The notes: generated from the letters alone by a model not told the origin. A stretch of 10,220 bases of DNA from Alphaproteobacteria bacterium (GCA_002701555.1 NZVS01000011.1:1-10220), one strand, 5' to 3'; positions 1-6,856 are shown, counted from the stretch's first letter. A program made the numbers and translations.

Positions 1-2264
1 ATTTTATCAGGAACATCTGCCAGGTCTTTTTCGTTTTCCTCAGGTATCAGAACAGTTTTTATACCCCCCCTCATTGCACCAAGAAGCTTTTCCTTCACGC
101 CACCAATAGCCGTAACTTTTCCTCGAAGATTGACCTCACCTGTCATTGCCACATCGGCATGAACTGGTATTTCGGAAAGAGCTGAAATTATAGCTGTTAC
201 CATAGCTGCTCCGGCAGAAGGACCATCCTTTGGAATGGCCCCTTCCGGCACGTGAACGTGAATTTGCTTTGTTTTCAGATCTTCGTAATCAATACCAAAT
301 TGGTTGGATCTGGATTTGATTAACATTTCTGCAACTGTAATGGATTCTTTCATGACCTCTTTCAGGTTACCTGTTGTGGTGACCTTACCATCCTTACCAT
401 TCAATGTAACAGCTTCAATAGAAAGCATGTCGCCACCAGTTTCCGTATAAGCAAGTCCGTTCACGATCCCAATCTTGTTTTCTTCCTCAGCTACACCAAA
501 GCGGTACTTGCGAACACCCGCATATTTCTCCACATTGCGGAGTGTGATAGCCACACGTTTTTTCTTTTTATTCATCAAAATTTCTTTGATGGCTTTCCGG
601 CAAAGGTTAGCCATTTCACGCTCAAGGTTACGAACCCCCGCTTCCCTAGTATAATACCGGATAACATGTCGAATTGCGGCATCGTTAATTGAGAACTCGC
701 TCTTCTTCAACCCTGCGCCTTCACGTTGTTTTTCAAGTAAATGGCGTTTTACAATTTCCAGCTTTTCATCTTCTGTATAACCGGAGATGCGAATAATTTC
801 CATTCGGTCTAACAAAGGTTGAGGCATATTTAGGGAGTTTGCTGTGCAAACAAACATTGTGTGTGACAGATCGTAATCCAGCTCAAGATAATGATCTGCA
901 AATGTTGCGTTTTGTTCAGGGTCAAGAACCTCAAGCAATGCCGAGCTGGGATCACCTCTCCAGTCTGAACCCAGCTTATCAACTTCATCCAAAAGAAATA
1001 GGGGATTGGAGGCCTTCGCCTTTTTCATACCTTGTAAAACTTTACCTGGCATAGCTCCAATATAAGTTCTTCTGTGGCCACGAATTTCGCTTTCATCGCG
1101 TACACCACCAAGTGACATTCTAACAAATTCACGGTTTGTAGCTTTCGCAATAGAGCGACCAAGGGAGGTCTTTCCAACCCCGGGTGGTCCAACAAGGCAT
1201 AGAATAGGGCCTTTTACTTTTTCGGATCGCTGTTGAACGGCAAGATATTCAAGAATACGTTCTTTAACTTTTTCCAAACCGTAATGGTCCTCATCAAGGA
1301 CCTTCTTAGCACCCTTAATCTCTTTTTTAATTTTGGTAAATTTCTTCCATGGAAGTGACAATATCCAGTCAAGATAATTGCGCACCACTGTCGCCTCGGC
1401 AGACATGGGGCTCATCGACTTTAGTTTCTTAAGCTCTGCCTTTGCTTTCTCTTCAGCGTCCTTGGATAACTTCGTCTTTTCTATCTTCTTCTCTAACTCG
1501 GCCATTTCATCGCCGCCGCCATCAATATCACCCAGCTCTTTTTGGATAGCCTTCATCTGCTCATTCAAGTAATACTCACGCTGCGTTTTTTCCATCTGGC
1601 GCTTGACGCGGCTACGTATTCTTTTTTCGACTTGTAAAACCCCTATCTCTCCCTCCATAAAGGAATAGATAAGTTCAAGCCGCTCTTCTGTATCGCCAGC
1701 CTCAAGAATTTTTTGCTTATCTTCAATTTTCAAAACGAGATGGGATGCTATTGTATCTGCAAGTTTTGTTGGCTCATTAATTTGCTGTAAAGAAACAATA
1801 ACTTCGGGCGGAATTTTTTTATTTAGCTTCACATATTGTTCGAATTGAGTAACCGCTGCACGTGAAAGGGCCTGCAACTCATCATTCCATGGCGATTTGT
1901 CCTCCAGAAACTCGTATTCAGCTTGAAGATAGCCATCTTTCTTTTCAGCCATTTTAGAAACTTTTACACGCTCAAGTCCCTCAACAAGGACTTTTACGGT
2001 TCCATCCGGAAGTTTAAGAAGCTGCAAAATGCTTCCCTCAACACCGATATCATACAAATCGTCTTCGGCAGGATCATCTACTGAAGGAGATTTTTGCGTA
2101 AGAAGGACTATTTTCTTGTCTTCCTTCATCACAAGCTCAAGCGCTGTTACAGATTTCTCGCGGCCTACGAATAAAGGCACAATCATATGAGGAAAAACAA
2201 CTATGTCGCGCAATGGCAACACAGGTAAAGTTTTTGATGAGTCTGAAGAAGAAAGGTTCAACAT
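1..2264 (-). CDS. lon: ATP-dependent protease Lon (LonA), 3' end cut by window edge
   Basis: Lon is a cytoplasmic hexameric AAA+ serine protease that degrades misfolded and short-lived regulatory proteins. I translated 754 uninterrupted codons from ATG 2264 to the window edge. The N-terminal substrate-binding domain begins with the family motif LPVLPLRDIVVFPHM (residues 13-27). A coiled-coil stretch lies around residues 200-300. Walker A GPPGVGKT is at 359-366 and Walker B LFLLDEVD has D426 and E427. The protease domain shows PKDGPSAG with catalytic Ser683 and GGVKEKLL with catalytic Lys724, so the Ser-Lys dyad is intact. Compared with the roughly 780-800 residues usual for LonA, about 35-45 C-terminal residues lie outside the window. 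Only a weak GGGA precedes the start, but the N-terminal length fits the family. clpP lies upstream, behind its own terminator, so lon probably has its own promoter. Confidence 0.97.
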   Translation of the reverse strand, partial: MLNLSSSDSSKTLPVLPLRDIVVFPHMIVPLFVGREKSVTALELVMKEDKKIVLLTQKSPSVDDPAEDDLYDIGVEGSILQLLKLPDGTVKVLVEGLERVKVSKMAEKKDGYLQAEYEFLEDKSPWNDELQALSRAAVTQFEQYVKLNKKIPPEVIVSLQQINEPTKLADTIASHLVLKIEDKQKILEAGDTEERLELIYSFMEGEIGVLQVEKRIRSRVKRQMEKTQREYYLNEQMKAIQKELGDIDGGGDEMAELEKKIEKTKLSKDAEEKAKAELKKLKSMSPMSAEATVVRNYLDWILSLPWKKFTKIKKEIKGAKKVLDEDHYGLEKVKERILEYLAVQQRSEKVKGPILCLVGPPGVGKTSLGRSIAKATNREFVRMSLGGVRDESEIRGHRRTYIGAMPGKVLQGMKKAKASNPLFLLDEVDKLGSDWRGDPSSALLEVLDPEQNATFADHYLELDYDLSHTMFVCTANSLNMPQPLLDRMEIIRISGYTEDEKLEIVKRHLLEKQREGAGLKKSEFSINDAAIRHVIRYYTREAGVRNLEREMANLCRKAIKEILMNKKKKRVAITLRNVEKYAGVRKYRFGVAEEENKIGIVNGLAYTETGGDMLSIEAVTLNGKDGKVTTTGNLKEVMKESITVAEMLIKSRSNQFGIDYEDLKTKQIHVHVPEGAIPKDGPSAGAAMVTAIISALSEIPVHADVAMTGEVNLRGKVTAIGGVKEKLLGAMRGGIKTVLIPEENEKDLADVPDK

Positions 2265-2309
2265 ATTATTCCCGGGGGTTCTGGTAACTGCTAATCACAA
2301 AATAGGTAC

Positions 2310-2338
2310 AGTATACTATGACCTTGAGGTTGTAACCA
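2310..2338 (-). promoter_or_regulatory. Putative lon promoter with overlapping palindrome
   Basis: On the minus strand TATACT (2315-2310) resembles a -10 box and TGGTTA (2338-2333) a weak -35 box, separated by 17 bases. The palindrome TAACC-AAAA-GGTTA (2333-2346) covers the -35 element and could be an operator. This would leave a leader of about 40 bases before the lon ATG. I saw no convincing heat-shock sigma-32 promoter here. This is inference from consensus matching only. Confidence 0.4.
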
Positions 2339-2394
2339 AAAGGTTAACATACTTGCTTTTTCTGTTATGTATTAATCAATATAGGAGGCTTGTT

Positions 2395-2430
2395 AAAAAA
2401 GAAAAGGAGCATTTATTCCATGCCCCTTTT
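2395..2430 (-). terminator. Rho-independent terminator after clpP
   Basis: Read on the minus strand, AAAAGGGGCAT (2430-2420) pairs with ATGCTCCTTTT (2412-2402) through 11 base pairs including one G-U, around a 7-base loop. The stem is followed by C and six T residues. It starts five bases after the clpP stop codon, so it ends the clpP transcript before lon. Confidence 0.9.
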
Positions 2431-2434
2431 ATTC

Positions 2435-3079
2435 TTACTTTTTATCACCAGATTTTTCTGATTTTATCTCGGATCGTGATTCTACCACATGGTCAACGAT
2501 ACCGAATTTCTTCGCCTCGTCAGCAGACATGAAAGTGTCACGCTCAAGCGCTTTTTCAATTTCTGTCAGCTTACGACCTGTATGGTGAACATAGATATCG
2601 TTCAATCTCTTACGAAGATTAAGAATCTCACGGGCTTGTATTTCAATATCGGTTGCCTGTCCTTGTGCACCACCTGAAGGTTGGTGCACCATAACACGTG
2701 CATTAGGAAGAATATAACGTTTTCCCGGCGCACCGGCAGTCAACAACAAAGATCCCATAGAGGCAGCCTGACCGATACAAACGGTTGTCACGTCACATTT
2801 GATATACTGCATTGTATCGTACATCGCCATTCCAGAGGTAACTACACCACCCGGAGAGTTGATGTAAAAGGATATGTCCTTCCCTGGATTTTCTGATTCC
2901 AAGAACAGAAGCTGGGCGCATATAAGAGAAGACACACCATCATTCACGGGTCCGGTTAGAAAAATAATGCGTTCCTTTAGAAGGCGTGAATAAATATCAA
3001 AAGCGCGCTCACCGCGATTTGTTTGTTCAATAACGGTTGGAACCAGATAATTAGCTTGGGTGTCTATTAAGTCGCTCAT
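2435..3079 (-). CDS. clpP: ATP-dependent Clp protease proteolytic subunit ClpP
   Basis: ClpP forms the tetradecameric serine-protease chamber that works with the unfoldases ClpX or ClpA in the cytoplasm. The 214-residue protein has the usual family length. The catalytic triad is complete: Ser107 in GQAASMGS, His132 in MVHQPSGG and Asp181 in ERDTFMSADEA. The oxyanion-hole region INSPGGVVTSGMA is at 73-85. A short N-terminal segment before YLVPTVIEQT is the probable propeptide. The start is supported by AGGGA about 10 bases upstream of the ATG. The C-terminus ends in a charged lysine-rich tail (SEIKSEKSGDKK). tig lies upstream behind a terminator, and a terminator follows directly, so this appears to be a single-gene unit. 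The expected neighbour clpX does not follow. The identification is secure. Confidence 0.98.
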   Translation of the reverse strand: MSDLIDTQANYLVPTVIEQTNRGERAFDIYSRLLKERIIFLTGPVNDGVSSLICAQLLFLESENPGKDISFYINSPGGVVTSGMAMYDTMQYIKCDVTTVCIGQAASMGSLLLTAGAPGKRYILPNARVMVHQPSGGAQGQATDIEIQAREILNLRKRLNDIYVHHTGRKLTEIEKALERDTFMSADEAKKFGIVDHVVESRSEIKSEKSGDKK

Positions 3080-3130
3080 GTAAATACTATCCCTGAATTT
3101 AGAATCGAATAAGGGTGAATTAAAACCTTG

Positions 3131-3180
3131 GAATAAAAACTATAGTGCCTGATGAATTAGTTCAAGGGGCGAGGCACTAT
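3131..3180 (-). terminator. Rho-independent terminator overlapping the tig stop codon
   Basis: On the minus strand ATAGTGCCT (3180-3172) pairs perfectly with AGGCACTAT (3150-3142) around a 21-base loop, followed by AG and five T residues. The tig stop codon TAG (3179-3177) lies inside the first arm of the stem, so a ribosome terminating on tig would sit on the hairpin. It separates tig from clpP. Confidence 0.8.
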
Positions 3181-4631
3181 TTCTTAGTTTTTTTCGCAGA
3201 AGATTTCTTAGCTGTATCTTTTTTTGCTGTTTCTTTCTTAGAAGCCGGCTTCTTGTCAGCGGACTTTTTAGAAGAAGATTCAGACTTCTTGGCCGTTTTT
3301 TTCTTGGTTTTCGCACCCGGAATTTCTTCATCATCCGCCATTAAGTCTTCTACAGATACTTTCTTTTCTGTAACTGTGGCTTTATCAAGGATTGAATCCA
3401 CGACTTTATCCTCGAACAAAGGGGCACGAAGTGATTCAAGCACTTGCGGGTTTTTGCTGTAATAATCAAAAACCATTTTTTCCTGACCAGGGTATTTACG
3501 TGCTTCGGCAATAACTGCTTGTTGCAATTCCTGCTGGGACACCTCGACTTTTTCCTGCTGGCCTATTTCGGCTAAAACAACGCCAAGCCTTACACGACGC
3601 TCAGCAAGTGGAAGAAGTTCTTCCTTGTCAGCATCTTCCATTTTTCCTTCGCCAGGACCATTAGGATCACGTTCAAGCTGTTGTATAATGTGCTTGTGTT
3701 CTTGTTCAACCATAGAAGCAGGAAGTTTGAAAGAGTGGTTTTCGTCAAGAATATCAAGAAGATTTTTCTTTAGCTTCATGCGTGTATAGCTTTCCTGATC
3801 AGCCTTAATTTGCTCCTCGACAGCTTCACGAAGAGCGTCCATGCTCTCAAGACCAAGTTTCTTTGCAAGATCATCATTCAGCTTAGCAGGTTTGCCTTCC
3901 TGAATTTCTTTTACATCAACATGAAAAACAGCATCCTGCCCGGCAAGGTCTTTTTGGTTGTAATTCTCAGGGAATGTTACGTTAACATGTACGTGATCCC
4001 CTTTTTTCGTGCCGATAAGTTGATCTTCAAAACCTGGGATGAACTGGCCGCCACCAAGTTCAAGGTCATGATCATGGCCGTGCATACCCGGCACTTCAAA
4101 ACCATCTGCACGTTTACCGTGGAAATCGATTTTCAAGACATCGCCTTTTTTGGCTTTTCTGTCATCTTTTATAGCGGTAAGGTCACGATTGTTTTCAGCA
4201 ACGTTTTCCAAGATTTCATCGACGGCCTTCTTTTCCACATCAGCAACCGGCTTCTCGACCTTTATTTTGCTTAAATCCATAACTTTAAAGTCAGGCAAAA
4301 CCTCAACTTTAATTGTGTATGTCAGATCTTTCCCTTCATCAAAGCTCTTAACTTCAATTTTAGGCTGGATAGCAGGTTTAAGCTTTTTGTCTGTGACAAG
4401 CTTGTGGGATGATTCTTGAACAGCTTTTTCCAAGACATCTGCCATAACATGACGAGTGTATTTTTGTTTTAAAACATTCAGGGGTACCTTGCCCGGACGA
4501 AACCCAGGTATCTTGACCTTCTGGCCCATTGTTAGCAATTCGGCATCTACAAGTTTCTGAATATCATTGGCCGGAATATTAACTTCAAATTCGTGTTCCA
4601 GACCGCTGCTTTTGACTTCTTTTACCTGCAT
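3177..4631 (-). CDS. tig: Trigger factor, ribosome-bound chaperone with lysine-repeat tail
   Basis: Trigger factor binds near the ribosomal exit tunnel and shields nascent chains; it also has peptidyl-prolyl isomerase activity. The ribosome-binding signature GFRPGKVP is at residues 43-50. The FKBP-type isomerase domain spans about 160-245 (KKGDVLKIDF, then LELGGGQFIPGFEDQLIG). The helical C-terminal chaperone domain runs from about 250 to 430. At 484 residues it exceeds the E. coli protein (432) because of a Lys/Ala/Ser/Thr-rich tail (about 440-484) with KK every five residues. The isomerase domain also has a His-rich loop, GMHGHDHD (182-189). Only a weak Shine-Dalgarno (GCGGG) precedes the ATG, and a paired-hairpin leader lies 30-75 bases upstream. 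The gene follows tRNA-Leu, as in other alphaproteobacteria as far as I recall. The identification is secure. Confidence 0.97.
   Translation of the reverse strand: MQVKEVKSSGLEHEFEVNIPANDIQKLVDAELLTMGQKVKIPGFRPGKVPLNVLKQKYTRHVMADVLEKAVQESSHKLVTDKKLKPAIQPKIEVKSFDEGKDLTYTIKVEVLPDFKVMDLSKIKVEKPVADVEKKAVDEILENVAENNRDLTAIKDDRKAKKGDVLKIDFHGKRADGFEVPGMHGHDHDLELGGGQFIPGFEDQLIGTKKGDHVHVNVTFPENYNQKDLAGQDAVFHVDVKEIQEGKPAKLNDDLAKKLGLESMDALREAVEEQIKADQESYTRMKLKKNLLDILDENHSFKLPASMVEQEHKHIIQQLERDPNGPGEGKMEDADKEELLPLAERRVRLGVVLAEIGQQEKVEVSQQELQQAVIAEARKYPGQEKMVFDYYSKNPQVLESLRAPLFEDKVVDSILDKATVTEKKVSVEDLMADDEEIPGAKTKKKTAKKSESSSKKSADKKPASKKETAKKDTAKKSSAKKTKK
3180..3317 (-). repeat. Coding repeat for the lysine-rich tail of trigger factor
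   Basis: This segment codes for trigger factor residues 439-484. Twenty of the last 44 residues are lysine. KK doublets begin at residues 455, 460, 465, 470, 475 and 480, which is an exact five-residue (15-base) period, with variable triplets SAD, PAS, ETA, DTA and SSA between them; TKK then closes the protein. The composition resembles histone-H1-like and HupB-type tails. It may add affinity for rRNA or DNA (inference). Confidence 0.85.
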
Positions 4632-4662
4632 GATGATTTAACCCGCTTACTTTTTGGTGAAT

Positions 4663-4707
4663 TTTAATGTGTCGAAAGAAGCCTGCCACATTAAATCAGG
4701 CTTCTTT
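4663..4707 (-). promoter_or_regulatory. Two mutually exclusive hairpins between tRNA-Leu and tig
   Basis: On the minus strand, AAAGAAGCCTG (4707-4697) pairs perfectly with CAGGCTTCTTT (4685-4675) around an 11-base loop. The loop bases TTTAATGTG (4695-4687) are also a perfect 9-base complement of CACATTAAA (4671-4663) just downstream. The second pairing would enclose one arm of the first. The connecting segments (1 and 3 bases) look too short for a full pseudoknot, so the two hairpins probably compete. The first can act as terminator for tRNA-Leu, though it has only a short T run on this strand; the plus strand has five T residues after the stem. The last pairing arm ends 31 bases before the tig ATG. 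Confidence 0.6.
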
Positions 4708-4720
4708 TTATAAAGAGCAA

Positions 4721-4805
4721 TGGTGCGGGTGAAGGGACTTGAACCCCCACGCCTCGCGGCGCCAGAACCTAAATCTGGTGCGTCTACCAATTCCGCCACA
4801 CCCGC
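4721..4805 (-). tRNA. tRNA-Leu, anticodon UAG
   Basis: The reverse complement folds as an 85-base class II tRNA. The acceptor stem is GCGGGTG with CACCCGC, the discriminator is A, and the CCA end is encoded (4723-4721). The anticodon stem CCAGA/TCTGG holds loop TTTAGGT, giving anticodon TAG, which reads CUN leucine codons. The long variable arm (GCGCCGCGAGGCGT) and the T arm GGGGTTCAAGTCCC confirm the leucine class. It lies between nnrD and tig on the same strand. Confidence 0.97.
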
Positions 4806-4870
4806 ACGATTTAGCTCGGCGCTTGTTTTAACGTACTTTTCAGCAAACGCCAAGTGAATTCTTCATTTTT

Positions 4871-5707
4871 TTAAAATTCTTTTTTTAATATCCCTGCAAT
4901 GAACTTTGGCAAGTGTTCGGGAAGGTCAGATGAAACCATCCCTACCCCTGCTTCAAGGCCACATTTTCCGTGCAGCCATACGGCCGAAGCGGCAAGCAAG
5001 TCGGACGGTATTTTGTATCCTAGAAAACCGGAAAGTCCCAGCAAAATACCGGAAAGCACATCACCAGTACCGCCAGTTGCCAGCCAAGGCGATGAAACCC
5101 TATTAATAATAGTTTCTTTTTCAGGCGAGGCTATTAAAGTTTCCGAACCTTTCAAAACAATCGTGCACCCTGCCTTTTTCACAGCGGCTTCTATATCTTC
5201 CTGACGATTACCCGTTGAGTTAAAAAGTTTGTCGAACTCCCCTTTATGTGGTGTGAGCACACATCCTTCATAAAGGCTTTCAAAGAGGTTTTCAGGTTCA
5301 TCCTCAAAACTGCTTAAAGCTCCCGCATCAAGAATACACCTTATTTTTCTACCCTTCGCCTTGTTAAGAATGGTTGAAACTTTTTCTCTAGTGTCCTTAT
5401 CACCTTCTGCCCCCTGACCTATGAGGTAACATGTGATTTTTTCATCATTCAAAAGGCTTCTCAGTTTATCGCTATCGTGAACTATGGCCTCATAGATACT
5501 TGTCTTATAAATTGACTGGATATCTTTTGGCGCAGAAATTGAAAGTAAGCCCAGGCCACACCTTAAAGCCGCTTTAGAGGCCAGGATTGTCGCGCCCGTC
5601 ATAGTTTTACCCGACACAATAACACCGTGCCCGTAATCATACTTATGAGTATGGCTTTCCTTGTCAGAGAAAAAATCCTGCCACAGATTTGGGTTATTTA
5701 CTTTCAT
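4871..5707 (-). CDS. nnrD: ADP/ATP-dependent (S)-NAD(P)H-hydrate dehydratase, stand-alone
   Basis: This enzyme repairs damaged nicotinamide cofactors by converting (S)-NADHX or NADPHX back to NAD(P)H with a nucleotide as energy source; it belongs to the ribokinase-like YjeF C-terminal family. Recognisable elements in the 278 residues are HKYDYGHGVIVSG (21-33), the substrate region LTPHKGEF (151-158) and the signature TGGTGDVLSG (211-220) with the probable catalytic Asp216. The epimerase domain (NnrE/YjeF N-terminal), fused in front in E. coli and many other proteobacteria, is absent: the protein begins right at the dehydratase domain. The ATG at 5707 has no visible Shine-Dalgarno, and an in-frame stop lies three codons upstream, so no earlier start is possible. 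It is divergent from the exoribonuclease gene and followed by tRNA-Leu. The family is clear; the exact nucleotide preference is not visible. Confidence 0.93.
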   Translation of the reverse strand: MKVNNPNLWQDFFSDKESHTHKYDYGHGVIVSGKTMTGATILASKAALRCGLGLLSISAPKDIQSIYKTSIYEAIVHDSDKLRSLLNDEKITCYLIGQGAEGDKDTREKVSTILNKAKGRKIRCILDAGALSSFEDEPENLFESLYEGCVLTPHKGEFDKLFNSTGNRQEDIEAAVKKAGCTIVLKGSETLIASPEKETIINRVSSPWLATGGTGDVLSGILLGLSGFLGYKIPSDLLAASAVWLHGKCGLEAGVGMVSSDLPEHLPKFIAGILKKEF

Positions 5708-5716
5708 ATGAATTTA

Positions 5717-5753
5717 AATAACTTCGTATAAGTAAATAGCAAGTTATTGCTAT
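5717..5753. promoter_or_regulatory. Overlapping palindromes in the nnrD/exoribonuclease divergent region
   Basis: The short region between the two divergent genes contains ATAGCAA-GTTA-TTGCTAT (5736-5753), a perfect 7-base inverted repeat. A second, wider one is AATAACTT (5717-5724) with AAGTTATT (5741-5748). They overlap and are placed to affect both genes. They look like operator sites, but I cannot name a regulator or assign clear -35/-10 boxes. Confidence 0.4.
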
Positions 5754-5781
5754 ACCCCCGCAGGTGAGATAGATTTTGCTT

Positions 5782-6327
5782 ATGCAAAAGAAACAAGACA
5801 TTGTCTTTGACACCGAGTTCATACAGTACATCCTGAATCTTGAAAATGGAACAAAGCTTCCCGTTACAGAATTGATCAGCATAGGGATGGTTAATGACGA
5901 TGGTCGCGAATATTACGCAGTAAGCTCCGAATTTAATTTTAAGGCCGCTCAAGAAAACAGGTGGGTCAGAGAAAATGTTCTAGACAAACTCCCACCGCAA
6001 GAAACATGGAAACCACTGCGTCAAATCAAGCCTGAAATTTTTGATTATGTCGGTAAAAAACCAACAAAATTTAATTTTTATTGCATAGAAGAAGATATGG
6101 TCATGTTGAGGCAAATAATGACGCCCACCTCTGTTACAGGCTTTCCTGAAGAATGGGATATTAATGGCTTGAACATACAACAGGAATTTGAACGCATCGG
6201 GAGTCCTGACGGAGTCAAACCTGCACGCCCCGAAGATGTTCACAATGCGCTTGAAGATGCAAAATGGGCTAAGGATTTTTTGGATAAAATCCGTAAGCAT
6301 GAAAGTTATCTTACCCCGGATCACTAA
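5782..6327 (+). CDS. 3'-5' exoribonuclease, Rv2179c-like (DEDDh superfamily)
   Basis: The protein resembles mycobacterial Rv2179c, a small RNase of the DEDDh exonuclease fold that trims RNA 3' ends. The shared motifs are in order: DTEF (Asp10, Glu12), ELISIGMVNDDGREYYAVSSEF (30-51), WVRENVLDKLPP (61-72) and PEDVHNALEDAKW (150-162) with the His154-x4-Asp159 pair. The third acid of the family lies in a YDH motif; here the aligned position reads EEDMVML, with Asp105 the likely equivalent. Length (181) is close to the family size. Start choice is uncertain: AGGTGA (5762-5767) is 14 bases before this ATG but 8 before an in-frame TTG at 5776, which would add two residues. Its target RNA is unknown. 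It converges on the next gene with only nine bases between the stops and no visible terminator. Confidence 0.85.
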   Translation: MQKKQDIVFDTEFIQYILNLENGTKLPVTELISIGMVNDDGREYYAVSSEFNFKAAQENRWVRENVLDKLPPQETWKPLRQIKPEIFDYVGKKPTKFNFYCIEEDMVMLRQIMTPTSVTGFPEEWDINGLNIQQEFERIGSPDGVKPARPEDVHNALEDAKWAKDFLDKIRKHESYLTPDH

Positions 6328-6336
6328 ACTTAGCGG

Positions 6337-6768
6337 CTATATCTCTTTTACGAGAGGCACTATATATACGTTTTCCTTATTGTGTCCGGCTATACCACCA
6401 TGCAACAAAGATTTGACCCAAGCTGTCTTGGTAGCATAATTAATTGTATCACCGGACCACATCCAAGCGTGTCCCCGGTTGGTCACATCGTCAAACTTAT
6501 CCGCTAGTACCCCCATTCCTTTAGCCGCATAAAGAACTTCCAATTCTTCTTGTCTAGCCATCCGCATATCGAAAATATTCCGGGAAGATATCCGCGGGGC
6601 CATGTGATTTGCAGCTAGCCAGTCAGAACGAAGAATGCCGGCAAGCACCAACTGTTTACCAGTATTAGGAGAAATCCCAATTACAATTGATTTGTCATCC
6701 ATCTCTGTACCTGATTGCGCAGACAGAAATCTTTCACCATTAATATAATTGATGTGGCTTCTAAACAT
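6337..6768 (-). CDS. Small protein of unknown function, possibly Lcl_C/DUF1566-like
   Basis: I do not firmly recognise this 143-residue protein. It has no signal peptide or membrane segment. The C-terminal half contains ARQEELEVLYAAK (71-83), WMWSGD (102-107), a TAW block and the ending NKENVYIVPLVKE. This order resembles DUF1566/Lcl_C domains, in which an RLPT-ELxxLY block is followed by WSST, AW and a terminal YxVRxVR. On that weak basis a C-type-lectin-like fold is possible. Such domains occur in secreted and phage-type binding proteins, but nothing around the gene suggests a phage. The ATG is preceded by GATGGTAAG, a modest ribosome site, and by a good promoter candidate. tRNA-His lies 88 bases upstream on the same strand. 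It is probably a real gene: the exoribonuclease converges on it without overlap. Confidence 0.65.
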   Translation of the reverse strand: MFRSHINYINGERFLSAQSGTEMDDKSIVIGISPNTGKQLVLAGILRSDWLAANHMAPRISSRNIFDMRMARQEELEVLYAAKGMGVLADKFDDVTNRGHAWMWSGDTINYATKTAWVKSLLHGGIAGHNKENVYIVPLVKEI

Positions 6769-6800
6769 AATCTTACCATCCGTTATTTTAGAGGCAGCAC

Positions 6801-6827
6801 CCTATACAGGGGATTGTAATATGTCAA
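6801..6827 (-). promoter_or_regulatory. Putative promoter of the 143-residue gene
   Basis: On the minus strand a perfect -35 hexamer TTGACA (6827-6822) is followed after 15 bases by TATAGG (6806-6801), or after 17 bases by TAGGGT (6804-6799). The -10 region sits in the small palindrome CCCT-GTAT-AGGG. It lies between tRNA-His and the gene, so the gene can be transcribed independently of the tRNA. Confidence 0.45.
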
Positions 6828-6856
6828 AGCAAATACTGAGGGTTTGAGAAAGAAAA

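Noticed and set aside
1..2264. Possible frameshift in lon, because the region looked empty of long complete frames.
   Set aside because: Hand translation from 2264 to the window edge gives one continuous frame with all Lon motifs; the gene simply runs off the window.
2203..2532. 109-residue plus-strand open frame spanning the lon/clpP junction.
   Set aside because: It overlaps the antisense of both genes and the clpP terminator and has no family likeness.
3810..4274. 154-residue plus-strand open frame inside tig.
   Set aside because: It is antisense to a fully conserved trigger factor frame, and its composition looks like a shadow translation.
4818..4851. Hairpin GGCGTTTG/CAAGCGCC between nnrD and tRNA-Leu, considered as an nnrD terminator.
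   Set aside because: It has an 18-base loop, one G-U pair and no T run after it. It may be part of the tRNA promoter region, but I could not assign boxes with confidence.
4647..4853. 68-residue minus-strand open frame between nnrD and tig.
   Set aside because: It is a translation through tRNA-Leu (the AELVDAPDLGSGAARRGGSSPFT segment is a typical tRNA read-through product).
5718..5730. Exact 13-base copy of a loxP arm (ATAACTTCGTATA).
   Set aside because: The second arm and correct 8-base spacer are missing: only AAGTTAT recurs, four bases too close. No recombinase gene or phage context is present, so it is probably chance in AT-rich DNA.
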